Positions 53,758 to 62,744 of a stretch of 64,000 nucleotides of DNA are shown piece by piece (the first letter of the stretch is position 1; every line of letters begins with the position of its first letter). The DNA lies in NCBI RefSeq assembly GCF_021729145.1, contig NZ_JAJSLW010000017.1, forward strand, positions 1 to 64,000. The letters run 5' to 3'. The position numbers and the translations under genes were made by a program. This DNA comes from Membranihabitans maritimus. Lineage in GTDB: Bacteria; Bacteroidota; Bacteroidia; Chitinophagales; Saprospiraceae. The notes under the pieces were generated by a model. It was given only the letters and a program-made list of their open reading frames with translations. It was not told the DNA's origin and searched no databases.

Positions 53758-54513
53758 TTGGATCATCATTCCGCTAGATTTGAGGAAAAATCTTTTTGCG
53801 AAAATGATCCTATCCTTATTCCGCGGAAATTTTCGAGAAAGCAGGATATTGAAATCGCAGGTTTTTTTGCTGCCATATTATCATGGGGACTTAGAAAAAC
53901 CATAATTGCGAAATGCAGCCAATTGATGGAATGGATGGATAATGCACCCTACGACTTTATCCTCAATCACACCGATATTGATCTTAAGAGAATGGAAAAA
54001 TTTAAGCATCGGACCTTTCAACCTGCCGATGCCTTATACTTTATCCATTTTTTTCACCAATATTATCAAGCACATGAAAGTCTGGAATGGGCATTTTCCA
54101 ACCAAAATCAGGAGTATGAAAGTGTGGAGGAAGGACTGAATTCTTTTAGACAGCGTTTTTTTAATTCGGAATATGCATTAGAACGTACAAAAAAACATGT
54201 ACCATCTCCCCTCAGAAACTCTGCATGCAAAAGAATTAATATGTTTATGAGATGGATGGTGAGATCAGAAAAAAATGGTGTAGATTTTGGAATCTGGTCC
54301 AACTACTCAGCTGCTCAATTATATATCCCGTTAGATATACACGTGCATAGGGTAGCGACTGATCTTGGTCTCTTAAAACGCAAACAGCCTGATTGGAAAG
54401 CGGTAAAAGAATTGACAGAAAACTTGAAAAAATTTGACCCGGAAGATCCGGTAAAATATGATTTTGCCTTATTCGGATTGGGAATAGAGCGAAAGCGCAA
54501 TAAAAAAAGGTAA
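53758..54513 (+). CDS. TIGR02757-family protein, start codon uncertain
   Basis: The protein is at least 251 aa. The family landmarks are present: FCENDPILIPRKFSRKQDIEIAGFFAAILSWGLRKTII, MDNAPYDFI, a central HVPSPLRNSACKRINMFMRWMVR, and C-terminal PLDIHVHRVATDLGLLKRKQPDWKAV. Function is unknown. The frame continues back, still open, to the infB stop at 53722-53724 and has no ATG or GTG; TTG 53758 is the first usual start, yet homologous N-terminal residues seem to extend upstream (IKNFLDHH). ATT or ATA starts near the infB stop are possible, coupling it to infB. Confidence 0.8.
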   Translation: MDHHSARFEEKSFCENDPILIPRKFSRKQDIEIAGFFAAILSWGLRKTIIAKCSQLMEWMDNAPYDFILNHTDIDLKRMEKFKHRTFQPADALYFIHFFHQYYQAHESLEWAFSNQNQEYESVEEGLNSFRQRFFNSEYALERTKKHVPSPLRNSACKRINMFMRWMVRSEKNGVDFGIWSNYSAAQLYIPLDIHVHRVATDLGLLKRKQPDWKAVKELTENLKKFDPEDPVKYDFALFGLGIERKRNKKR

Positions 54514-54525
54514 ATTCTTACTATA

Positions 54526-57300
54526 TTAATGCGCTTCCAACCAGTCTTTACCAATACCCGTTTCTACAAGGATAGGTACCTGTAAATCGGGAATTGCATT
54601 TTTCATTTCCTTTATTACCAGGTCTCTCAATTCATCCAATTCTGATTTCAACGTATCAAATACTAATTCATCATGAACTTGTAAAACCATTCTGGATTTA
54701 AATTCTTTTGCTTTCATTGCGTCATAGATATTAATCATCGCTATTTTGATCATATCTGCCGCTGTGCCCTGAATTGGGGTGTTGATGGCGATTCTTTCTG
54801 CTCCGCTTTGAGCCATTCGATTTTTTGAATTTATATCCCTGAGTGTTCTTTTTCGACCTTTTAGAGTTTCGACATACCCATTTTCTCGGGCGAATTTCAC
54901 CGTGTCATCCATGTACTTTTTTAAACCTTTATATTGGTTAAAATAGGCATCGATTAACTCTTTGGCTTCAGATCTCTTGATATCAAGTTGTTGGGACAAA
55001 TTCGTTGATCCTGCTCCATAAATTATACTGAAATTTACGGTTTTTGCATTGCGCCTTTGGTGGTCAGTAACCTCATCATAGGGAACATCGTACACCCGGG
55101 CGGCTGTAGCGCGGTGAATATCCTGGTTTTTATTGAAAGCTTCAATCATGGCTTCGTCATTACTCATGTGTGCGATTAACCTCAATTCAATTTGAGAATA
55201 ATCAGCAGCCAGTAATACATGATCATCATTTTCCGGAATAAAAGCTTTGCGAATTTTTCGTCCGGACTCAGTACGTATTGGTATATTTTGAAGGTTCGGG
55301 TGATTAGAACTCAATCTTCCGGTGGCAGCAAGCGCCTGATTAAAACTACTGTGGATCCTTCCCGATGTTTTGTTAACTAATTTGGGGAGTGCATCCACAT
55401 ATGTTGATTTAAGTTTAGTTAACTCTCTATAATCCAGAATTTTTAACACAATTTCGTGATCCTTCGAAAGTTCGCTCAATTTAGCTTCATTAGTTGAATA
55501 TTGCCCACTTTTAGTTTTTTTCCATCGGTAGGGTATCTTGAGTAGGTCAAAAAGTACTTCACCAACTTGTTTGGGACTGGCAATGTTGAATTCAGTGCCG
55601 GCCATTTTGTAAATTTCGTCCTTGACATTAAGAATTTTTTCATTTAATTCTTTAGAATAATCTCCTAGAAATTCTGAATCAAGACGAATACCGTCAAATT
55701 CCATTTGTGCTAATACTTTGATTAAGGGTTCCTCGATTTCAAAGTACAGGTTTTTCATGCCTGATTCGTCTAATTCCTTATATAGTTTTTCGTGGAGTAG
55801 ATAGGTAATATCCGCGTCTTCAGAAGCGTAATCCTTGAGTTTATCTTTTGCTACCTGTCTCAAGGTGAGTTGGTTTTTCCCTTTCTTTTCTGTCATTTCA
55901 TCATAAGAAATGGTTTTGTAGGCAAGGTAGGTTTCGGCCAGATAATCCATATTATGCCTCAACTCAGGGTGTACGAGGTAATGCATAAGCATGGTATCAT
56001 GAAAAATTCCTTTAACATCAATAGTATAGTTTTTTAATACAATGGAATCATATTTTATGTTTTGAGCAATTTTTATAATTTTTTCATTTTCCAATATTGA
56101 TTTGAATTCTGATACAATCTTTTGTGCTTCATTATGATCTTCAGGTATCAAGACAAAGTAAGCTTTGTTGGGTTCTATACAAAAGCTTATTCCCACTAGT
56201 TGAGCAGCCCTTGGATAAAGGGAGGTAGTTTCAGTATCAAAACAGAATGCCTCGCTACCAGCTAAGGTTGTAATTAAATCGGCTCTATCTTCTTTATTTT
56301 CGATTAAAAGGTATTCTTTATTGACATTTTGATAATTTTTCGGTGCAATTTTATCAATTACGGGCAAATCTTTGGCCTCAACCGGTTCTACACCAAAAAG
56401 TGCTTGTTGCACGCCGTCTTTGTGCTCTCCCAAAATGGTATTGGATAAAGTTCTGAATTCAAGTTCTGTAAAAATTTTTGCCAGTTCTTCGCGATTAGCA
56501 TTTTGTATTACCGTTGCCTCTTCATCGAAAACAATGGGAGCTTCCGTATTTATAATGGCTAATTTTTTGGAAAGTAAGCCCTGTTCTTTATTTGACTCAA
56601 TTTTCTCCCTGAGTTTTCCTTTGATTTCATCGGTATGTTCTAATAAATTTTCAACAGTCTTGTACTCTTTAAGAAGCTTGGATGCCGTCTTGGGTCCCAC
56701 ACCCGGAATACCTGGTATATTATCTACGCTATCACCCTGAAGACCAATCATATCGATTACCTGATCAACGGAGGAGATGTCCCATTTTTTGAGAACTTCA
56801 GGAATACCAAGTATTTCTACACCGTTTCCCTGCCTGGAAGGCTTGTATATTTTAATATGCTCGGTTACCAATTGTCCAAAGTCCTTGTCAGGGGTAACCA
56901 TATAAACATTAAATCCCTTTTTTTCAGCTTGTTTTGAAAGAGTCCCTATAATGTCATCAGCCTCATAGTTTTCTAACGTGAATATTGGAATATTAAACCC
57001 TTCTACAATTTTTTTTATGTAGGGAAGTGCTTTGCGGATATCTTCCGGTGTCTCATCCCTGTTTGCTTTATATTCGGGATACATTTCATTTCGAAATGTT
57101 ATATTACTTACATCAAAAGAAACGGCAATATGGGTAGGTTGTCGATTGACAATAATATCCCATAGCGACCTTACAAAACCTGTAATCGCAGAGGTATTCA
57201 TGCCTTTCGAATTCATGAGGGGGCGATTGATAAAAGCGTAATGAGCCCTAAATACAAGTGCGTGCCCATCAAGTATATATAGATTTTTCTCCTTGGTCAT
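54526..57300 (-). CDS. polA: DNA polymerase I
   Basis: The protein is 924 aa with three domains. The 5'-3' exonuclease (~1-290) has LDGHALVFRAHYA and FNIPIFTLENYEADDIIGTL. The 3'-5' proofreading domain (~340-520) keeps its first catalytic pair (FCFDTETTSLYP). The polymerase domain has ADYSQIELRLIAHMS and LQVHDELVF near the end. It fills gaps in repair and lagging-strand synthesis. It is convergent with the TIGR02757 gene, 12 bases apart. Confidence 0.97.
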   Translation of the reverse strand: MTKEKNLYILDGHALVFRAHYAFINRPLMNSKGMNTSAITGFVRSLWDIIVNRQPTHIAVSFDVSNITFRNEMYPEYKANRDETPEDIRKALPYIKKIVEGFNIPIFTLENYEADDIIGTLSKQAEKKGFNVYMVTPDKDFGQLVTEHIKIYKPSRQGNGVEILGIPEVLKKWDISSVDQVIDMIGLQGDSVDNIPGIPGVGPKTASKLLKEYKTVENLLEHTDEIKGKLREKIESNKEQGLLSKKLAIINTEAPIVFDEEATVIQNANREELAKIFTELEFRTLSNTILGEHKDGVQQALFGVEPVEAKDLPVIDKIAPKNYQNVNKEYLLIENKEDRADLITTLAGSEAFCFDTETTSLYPRAAQLVGISFCIEPNKAYFVLIPEDHNEAQKIVSEFKSILENEKIIKIAQNIKYDSIVLKNYTIDVKGIFHDTMLMHYLVHPELRHNMDYLAETYLAYKTISYDEMTEKKGKNQLTLRQVAKDKLKDYASEDADITYLLHEKLYKELDESGMKNLYFEIEEPLIKVLAQMEFDGIRLDSEFLGDYSKELNEKILNVKDEIYKMAGTEFNIASPKQVGEVLFDLLKIPYRWKKTKSGQYSTNEAKLSELSKDHEIVLKILDYRELTKLKSTYVDALPKLVNKTSGRIHSSFNQALAATGRLSSNHPNLQNIPIRTESGRKIRKAFIPENDDHVLLAADYSQIELRLIAHMSNDEAMIEAFNKNQDIHRATAARVYDVPYDEVTDHQRRNAKTVNFSIIYGAGSTNLSQQLDIKRSEAKELIDAYFNQYKGLKKYMDDTVKFARENGYVETLKGRKRTLRDINSKNRMAQSGAERIAINTPIQGTAADMIKIAMINIYDAMKAKEFKSRMVLQVHDELVFDTLKSELDELRDLVIKEMKNAIPDLQVPILVETGIGKDWLEAH

Positions 57301-57326
57301 GGTACTTTTTTTTGACGATATATTTG

Positions 57327-58190
57327 TTATAATTCTTCGTTGCTTTCGCCTGAAGGATATATGAGTACAATTTCTTCTTTTGCTAATTTGTTCATGGGAA
57401 TTATGACGGATTCAGAGTCGTCCATTCTGAGAGTTAATCGCGACCGATCCATGTCTACAATTTGTCCCTGGTAATTATTCCATCTAATGTAGTCACCAAC
57501 CTGGAATAACTCTCTATTGTAAAAACTGTTGAGAATATTTGCGAAAATATCTTTTGACGCCAAACCGTAACCTATGGCAAATGCAAAAATTAACCCTCCG
57601 ATTAGTAGACTGATATTTTGTGAAAGGGATTGAGTCTCAATACCAGCCTGTTCCAGGGCTGTTAATAGGATATTTACAATTAAAAAATAGAATACAAAAG
57701 CACTAATTAATTTAGAAGAAGGAATTCCTAGAGATTCACAAGTAGTTTGCACCAGTTTTCTCAATCCATCGCTTAAGAAAATGCCTATTAAAAGAATAAA
57801 AAGGGCGGTAAGTAATTGGGGGATAAGATTTACAATGTCCCTGATAATTCTCGTTATAGTGGGCATATTAATTATATCAGCCGCTGCTATCAGAACAAAG
57901 AGCATTATCATATAGTATAAGAACTTACCCAAAATGGCACTGGGCTTAATTTTAATGTTGATAGATTGAAAAATATCTATTGAATTGAGTTTTTCTGCTT
58001 GCTTATCCAATCCTAATTTTATAATTACTTTTGTAAGGAATCTGGATAGGATTCGAGCCAGAATATAACCGAAAATGACAATTAAAATAGCTGCAAGGAT
58101 GTTGGGTAGAACCTCTGCTATTGTTTGCAGAAATTGACTCATCATATCCAGAAAATAAAATTGGCTTTCGTTGACTAGTGATTCTTCCAT
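57327..58190 (-). CDS. Mechanosensitive ion channel family protein (MscS-like)
   Basis: The protein is 287 aa with about five hydrophobic helices in residues 15-215, then a soluble beta domain (FQVGDYIRWNNYQGQIVDMDRSRLTLRMDDSESVIIPMNKLAKEEI) typical of the MscS middle domain, but without the long C-terminal vestibule. The helix before this domain contains GYGLASKDIFANILNSFYNRE, comparable to the MscS pore region. It probably relieves osmotic pressure. It is downstream of the ECF sigma gene and a small gene on the same strand. Confidence 0.85.
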   Translation of the reverse strand: MEESLVNESQFYFLDMMSQFLQTIAEVLPNILAAILIVIFGYILARILSRFLTKVIIKLGLDKQAEKLNSIDIFQSINIKIKPSAILGKFLYYMIMLFVLIAAADIINMPTITRIIRDIVNLIPQLLTALFILLIGIFLSDGLRKLVQTTCESLGIPSSKLISAFVFYFLIVNILLTALEQAGIETQSLSQNISLLIGGLIFAFAIGYGLASKDIFANILNSFYNRELFQVGDYIRWNNYQGQIVDMDRSRLTLRMDDSESVIIPMNKLAKEEIVLIYPSGESNEEL

Positions 58191-58200
58191 TTTTTAAAAC

Positions 58201-58401
58201 TTATTTTTTTTCTCTTTTCAAGGGTTTTGGGCCTTCAATGAATGTCGAAAGGGTTTGAAATGTCTTTGGTAATATCAAATCTATTGTGTCTCCCATAAAT
58301 TGTATTAAAGTAATTTCGGAACGGAGTTTCTTTTCCATATCCATCGATAAGGGCTTGTGTTTTTTTAGCGTTCGTTTTTCCAGTAATTTGAAATTATTCA
58401 T
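58201..58401 (-). CDS. Small conserved-looking protein after the sigma gene
   Basis: The protein is 66 aa, basic, with no signal peptide. One amphipathic or weakly hydrophobic segment (LIQFMGDTIDLILPKTFQTLSTFI) lies in the C-terminal half. I recall similar short proteins beside Bacteroidota ECF sigma factors, but cannot verify that. Its start overlaps the end of the sigma-factor gene by eight bases, so it is probably translated with it and may serve as a partner. Confidence 0.6.
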   Translation of the reverse strand: MNNFKLLEKRTLKKHKPLSMDMEKKLRSEITLIQFMGDTIDLILPKTFQTLSTFIEGPKPLKREKK

Positions 58402-58972
58402 GGCTATAAATTTGATCGTCCTTTTCAGCTAAATCTCGTAACCTTTCCTTACTTCTTTTGATTCGCATCTTAATTGCACTTTCACCTATATCAAAATGAT
58501 TGGCGATTTCTTTAATCGACATATCATCCTGATATTTCATTAGCAATATTATTTTTTCATCATCACTGATTTGATCCATTAGTCGTTCGAGCTGCTCTAT
58601 TTTCATTTCTAAGATCTCTGCATCAGAAATACTGTCTTCCTCTTCGCTTTCATCATTCAGTAAATTATCTTCAATTTCAACAACATTGATTTTTTTTCGT
58701 TTCCTTAGAAGGTCGATACAAAAATTATATGTTATCGAATATAGCCATGTCGAAAAACGAGCTTTGTTTGAAAACTTTGATAAGTTCAGAAGAAGTTTGA
58801 TAAAAATATCGTGAGTGGCATCTTCTGCTAAGTCTTCGTTTTTAAGTAAAAATAAGCATTTTGCATATACCTTATTCGAATATCTGCGGTATAATCCCGT
58901 AAAATATTTTTGGTCATGCGTATTGAGGTACGCATGAATAAGTTCTTCGTCGCTATGTTTTAAAGTATGCAG
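58394..58972 (-). CDS. ECF-type RNA polymerase sigma factor without a standard start codon
   Basis: The frame gives 192 aa if begun at CTG 58972. Region 2 is clear: ELIHAYLNTHDQKYFTGLYRRYSNKVYAKC, EDLAEDATHDIFIKLLL, ARFSTWLYSITYNFCIDLLRKRKK. An acidic spacer (NLLNDESEEEDS) leads to region 4: ISDDEKIILLMKYQDDMSIKEIANHFDIGESAIKMRIKRSKERLR. The first ATG in frame is at 58606, which would delete region 2. Between there and an in-frame stop at 58991-58993 there is no ATG, GTG or TTG; CTG or ATC is possible, or an indel has separated an ATG at 58987 (in another frame) from the body. Confidence 0.8.
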   Translation of the reverse strand: MHTLKHSDEELIHAYLNTHDQKYFTGLYRRYSNKVYAKCLFLLKNEDLAEDATHDIFIKLLLNLSKFSNKARFSTWLYSITYNFCIDLLRKRKKINVVEIEDNLLNDESEEEDSISDAEILEMKIEQLERLMDQISDDEKIILLMKYQDDMSIKEIANHFDIGESAIKMRIKRSKERLRDLAEKDDQIYSHE

Positions 58973-59106
58973 GATATTTTCAGCATTATGCTAATAGTAC
59001 AAAATTATTATAATTTTATTAAAATGAAACTTATTATTATTTATTACAATAGCTGCTGGATGAATAGAGAAATAATTATATCATTATAGTTGTAATATAT
59101 GTTAAA

Positions 59107-59350
59107 TGAACGTGAGTTTGACAGATAAAATAAGAGCTCTGATCACTTTCCACCTTTAGCTTTAGCGGTGGTGAAAGAGGCAAAATATAAATAATCCTGG
59201 GTGCAAACGTAGGGTGGAAAACAAGTGAAATCGTCGATTCTGGCATTGATTTCCGCAAAGTCCTCTTAGGGATGACTTTGCCAGATGCCTTGGGAGTTGC
59301 TTTTTTCGTAGAAAGAATGGCAGAAACAATTATTCGTCGAGTCCATGTTC
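59107..59350 (+). mobile_element. MITE-like element, copy C (~244 bp)
   Basis: This is the most diverged copy. Left end GAACGTGAGTTTGAC, right end GTCGAGTCCATGTTC. It keeps AATAAGAGCTCTGA, CCTGGGTGCAAACGTAGGG (a decayed palindrome), TCGTCGATTCTGGCATTGATTT, and the outward frame ATG GCA GAA ACA ATT ATT CGT (59317). Two hairpins are extra: CTTTCCACC...GGTGGTGAAAG (about 59139-59174) in the same place as the hairpin of copy A, and GCAAAGTC...GACTTTGC (59255-59281). It lies between the ECF sigma gene and hpt. Confidence 0.78.
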
Positions 59351-59904
59351 AAACTAAAAAAAAGTACTTGAAAGATCTAACTGTTAAAATAGGGGATTTA
59401 CTATTTGAGATGTTTATTTCACATCAGGAAATCCAGGAAAGGACACGCGAATTGGCTATGAAAATATCAAATGATGATGAGTCCCTGATATTTGTACCGG
59501 TCATGACGGGGGCATTTTATTTTTCCTCCAGTTTTTTATCCTATTATTCAAGACCCTATCAAATATGTTGTGTAACAACATCAAGTTATAAAGGAACAAA
59601 GAGTACGGGTTCGGTGGAAATTATTCACCATAAAGACCCTGCGATATTTGAAGGAAAGAAGGTGGTAATACTTGAAGATATTATTGACACCGGTTTGACG
59701 GTAAAAGAGCTGACGAGAGAACTCTATCTGAATGGGGCCAGGGAGGTAATAGTGGTTGCAATGTTGTTTAAACCCGGGAAATTAGAACACGATATTCCCC
59801 TTCATTCTGTCGGATTTGAAATTGGAGATGAATTCGTCATAGGGTTTGGCCTTGACTATAATGAATCTGGCCGCTACCTCGATGATATTTATCAATTAAA
59901 ATGA
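59317..59904 (+). CDS. hpt: Hypoxanthine/purine phosphoribosyltransferase
   Basis: The protein is 195 aa from ATG 59317, or 178 aa from TTG 59368. From KIGDLLFEMFISHQEIQERTRELA on it follows the HPRT family: FVPVMTGAFYFSSSFL, SSYKGTKSTGSVEI, the PRPP loop VVILEDIIDTGLTVKEL, and the C-terminal VGFEIGDEFVIGFGLDYNESGRYLDDIYQL. It salvages hypoxanthine or guanine. Residues 1-11 (MAETIIRRVHV) come from repeat copy C; an earlier in-frame ATG (59272) also lies inside the element. The native start may be TTG 59368. It is convergent with the HMG-CoA reductase gene. Confidence 0.9.
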   Translation: MAETIIRRVHVQTKKKYLKDLTVKIGDLLFEMFISHQEIQERTRELAMKISNDDESLIFVPVMTGAFYFSSSFLSYYSRPYQICCVTTSSYKGTKSTGSVEIIHHKDPAIFEGKKVVILEDIIDTGLTVKELTRELYLNGAREVIVVAMLFKPGKLEHDIPLHSVGFEIGDEFVIGFGLDYNESGRYLDDIYQLK

Positions 59905-59905
59905 A

Positions 59906-61219
59906 TCAATTCCGAATGGAAGATAGGTACGCTCTTACAGAGGTAAAAGTGACAACTTTATTTTTAAAATAGCGAATGGTTTGTTCAATCTCTTCATTGT
60001 CTGCATTTAGGTGATTGAGTATATTGATTAAATGCATTTTCATGTGCCCTTTCTGGATCCCGGTAGTAATGAGGGACCGGATGGCTGCAAAGTTTTGTGC
60101 CAGGCCAGCTGAAGCAATTATTTCCATGAGTTTGTGGGCTGAGGGATACCCTAATAATTCCAGGGATATTTTAGCCAGTGGATGAACACCTGTCAGACCG
60201 CCAACGGTTCCAATTGCCAAAGGTAGGTCCAATTGGAATTTAAATTCTTCATTTTCTATGTAACATTTGCTTAGGCTTCGATACTGACCGTCTCTGGAAG
60301 CATAGGCATGACCGGCTGCTTCTATTGCTCTAAAGTCATTGCCAGTAGCGAGTACGACTGCATCCACCCCATTAAAAATACCTTTATTGTGCGTAGTTGC
60401 CCTATAGGGATCAATTACGGCAATATCTACAGCATCTTTGAATTTTTTAGCAAATTCTTCTCCACTCATGGACCCTTGTTTCAGTTGAGAAACCGGACAT
60501 GTCACCTCTGAATGGACAAGGCATTCAGGGGTGTAATTAGATAAAATTGACATAATTATCGAAGGAGGTAGCGATGTAGAACCAAATTTTTTGTAGAATA
60601 TTTCAATCATCTCATTGGCGAAATGTTCAAGAACAGAATTGATGAAATTGGCTCCCATTGAGTTACAGGTCTCAAAATGTATTAAGAATTGGTAGTAATC
60701 AGGTTTCTCTGGAAAAACTTTAATTTCGAGTTTTTTAATACCTCCCCCTCGAACCTTCATGTTTTGAGTCAAGTGGACCGTCCTTTCCATTAATTCTCGG
60801 TTAAAGAATTTTTTTGCGTTGAGGAGGTCCTCCGCATTACCCCGCCAGTGAAAATGAATTTGTCCTAGTTTTGTAGTTTGCAGTACAGTGGCTTTAAATC
60901 CCCCCTTTTCTCTCCAATATTTTGCTGCACCGGAAGCTGCGGCAACTACAGAGCTTTCTTCAATTACCATGGGGATGGCATAAGGTTTACCATTAATGAT
61001 AAAATTGGGAGCTATACTGAATGGAAGAATAAAATTACTTACTGTATTTTCAGATATTCGATCGAACACCTTTTGGTCGTCTTTATTTTCAATCCAATAT
61101 TTTTGAAGAATTTTTTTACTTTCTTCAGGTTCGTCAAAAAAGTTATCCGTTAACCAGTTTAGCTTTTCTAGTTTAGTAAATTTTGAAAACCCGTCAACTA
61201 TGGACTTATTTTTTTTCAC
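59906..61219 (-). CDS. mvaA: Hydroxymethylglutaryl-CoA reductase, class II type
   Basis: The protein is 437 aa from GTG 61219. It shows ENTVSNFILPFSIAPNFIINGKPYAIPMVIEESSVVAAASGAAKYW (catalytic Glu), CNSMGANFINSVLE, THNKGIFNGVDAVVLATGNDFRAIEA (catalytic Lys and Asp area) and GTVGGLTGVHPLAK. It makes mevalonate for isoprenoids, though class II enzymes can also run in the degradative direction. It begins directly after the fni stop codon, so the two are one operon. Confidence 0.88.
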   Translation of the reverse strand: MKKNKSIVDGFSKFTKLEKLNWLTDNFFDEPEESKKILQKYWIENKDDQKVFDRISENTVSNFILPFSIAPNFIINGKPYAIPMVIEESSVVAAASGAAKYWREKGGFKATVLQTTKLGQIHFHWRGNAEDLLNAKKFFNRELMERTVHLTQNMKVRGGGIKKLEIKVFPEKPDYYQFLIHFETCNSMGANFINSVLEHFANEMIEIFYKKFGSTSLPPSIIMSILSNYTPECLVHSEVTCPVSQLKQGSMSGEEFAKKFKDAVDIAVIDPYRATTHNKGIFNGVDAVVLATGNDFRAIEAAGHAYASRDGQYRSLSKCYIENEEFKFQLDLPLAIGTVGGLTGVHPLAKISLELLGYPSAHKLMEIIASAGLAQNFAAIRSLITTGIQKGHMKMHLINILNHLNADNEEIEQTIRYFKNKVVTFTSVRAYLSSIRN

Positions 61220-62227
61220 CTATTGTTTTGGTTTTAATGTTAAATAGTTTTGGGAAAGCATCCATCCCTGGTGTTGCAAATGTAAAAAATGATCCAAATC
61301 ATCATATGATAACAATGCCTTTTTTAATAAAGTAGATGCCTGGCCAATAAGAGAAGGAAGTTGGCACTTTTGGTGTAAATAGAATCCGTCCAAAAAATGT
61401 TTTATGCCACCTGAAATAATTACTTTTTTGCACTTGATCGTTGATTTTGATGCAAGGGTTATATCATTTATATAGTCTACCATTTCTTCAGCAGAGTGTC
61501 CGATACCCGCAAGCTTACTAAATACTTCTGCTTTTATTTCGTCTGATCTCAAAAGCTCAACTAAAGTGAAATTAGTTCCTCCATTGGCAGCAAAATCTAT
61601 GGCTTCTAAAGGCAATTCGAGCAGGGATTCAAGACTTTGCCTTCCCATTCCCTGACCTACTTCTTTGACAATGATCGGGAAGTCCAATTTGTCAACTGCT
61701 TTTTTTATGGTATCAATTGGAGGTGCTTTTATTTGGTCTCCTTCAGGTTGCATCCATTCCTGAAGTGGATTGACATGAATGATCAGGCCATCTGCTCTCA
61801 ATTTAGTTATAATTCCATTCCAATCATCCCAGGTATTATTGGCAATGGTTTTTTCTAATTGCGCTATTCCGATATTGGCCAATAGAGGTAAGTCTTCACC
61901 CAATACAGTACGCATGTCAAAATCCGGAAAATACTCAGGTTGTTCCAATAATATTCGACAACTGCCCAGGCCCATCCCCATTTTATATTTTTTACACGCC
62001 TTCGCCAGATTTTTATTTATAAATCCTGCTTTTTCTGTTCCACCGGTCATACTTGATACCCAAAAGGGGGAATGAACTGTTTTACCCGCAAGGTCAAAGT
62101 TGAAATTCATTGAATTGCCAGGGTGCGGCGTAAAAAGTGGATCGTACTGGAAACGTTGATCCAATTGGTCTTTTGACAGCTGAGAATCAAACGCCAGGGA
62201 TATATGATCTTTTTTTCTGTCTTTCAA
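61220..62227 (-). CDS. fni: Type 2 isopentenyl-diphosphate delta-isomerase
   Basis: The protein is 335 aa from TTG 62227. The N-terminal RKKDHISLAF, FWVSSMTGGTEKAGFINKNLAKA, GMGLGSCRILLE, LLANIGIAQL, and HVNPLQEWMQPEGD (active-site loop with the QxxxQPEGD-type pattern) identify FMN-dependent IDI-2. The later FMN loops IIVKEVGQGM and AANGGTNF are a little divergent from the usual GGTSWA. It interconverts IPP and DMAPP. The HMG-CoA reductase gene starts immediately after its stop. Confidence 0.88.
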   Translation of the reverse strand: MKDRKKDHISLAFDSQLSKDQLDQRFQYDPLFTPHPGNSMNFNFDLAGKTVHSPFWVSSMTGGTEKAGFINKNLAKACKKYKMGMGLGSCRILLEQPEYFPDFDMRTVLGEDLPLLANIGIAQLEKTIANNTWDDWNGIITKLRADGLIIHVNPLQEWMQPEGDQIKAPPIDTIKKAVDKLDFPIIVKEVGQGMGRQSLESLLELPLEAIDFAANGGTNFTLVELLRSDEIKAEVFSKLAGIGHSAEEMVDYINDITLASKSTIKCKKVIISGGIKHFLDGFYLHQKCQLPSLIGQASTLLKKALLSYDDLDHFLHLQHQGWMLSQNYLTLKPKQ

Positions 62228-62744
62228 ATTTGTATAATTAATTTAAGGGATTGATTTTTCATAGGCATTCTTGCTTGAAAAATGCATCGATAGGTTGCAA
62301 AATGCAAATTTGAATTAATATTTTATCTGATTTTTCCATAAATGTTCTGCATTTGTCCTCAAAAACTAATTCTTCTACAATCCAATTCACTTATAGTACA
62401 CACGAAACCATAATTTTAAAGATTTAAACAGGCTTTAAATAAAAGATAAAGTTTGTGTTTATTCAAATATAATGAATTAAAATATTTGGAAGAATATATC
62501 TGTTAATGGCTACTTGATAGTGATTCTTGGAGATCTGTTGTTCCGGTTTTTTATAACGACGGTGAGTAACTAATTGTAGAATTGTGGTTATTGGACTGTC
62601 ATATTGTTGCGAAATTTTGACTGTTTTTCAGTAGATTACAGAAGGTGCTGATAAAAATTTCCTGAAAATACTTTGTGATTACCGAAATAAAAAAATACCT
62701 TTGCAGCGCAAAATTAAGGCAGAATACCATTTAAAAGATAAGAA
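62228..62744. other. Divergent intergenic region (fni/rplM)
   Basis: AT-rich DNA with no supported gene. The rplM promoter occupies the right end. The ~40-nt leader before rplM has no obvious ribosomal-protein leader fold that I can name. Confidence 0.4.
62673..62703 (+). promoter_or_regulatory. Promoter of rplM-rpsI-rpsB
   Basis: TTG (62673-62675), then 20 bases, then TACCTTTG (62696-62703), an exact -7 match. The rplM ATG at 62745 is ~35 bases beyond the expected start site. Confidence 0.65.
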
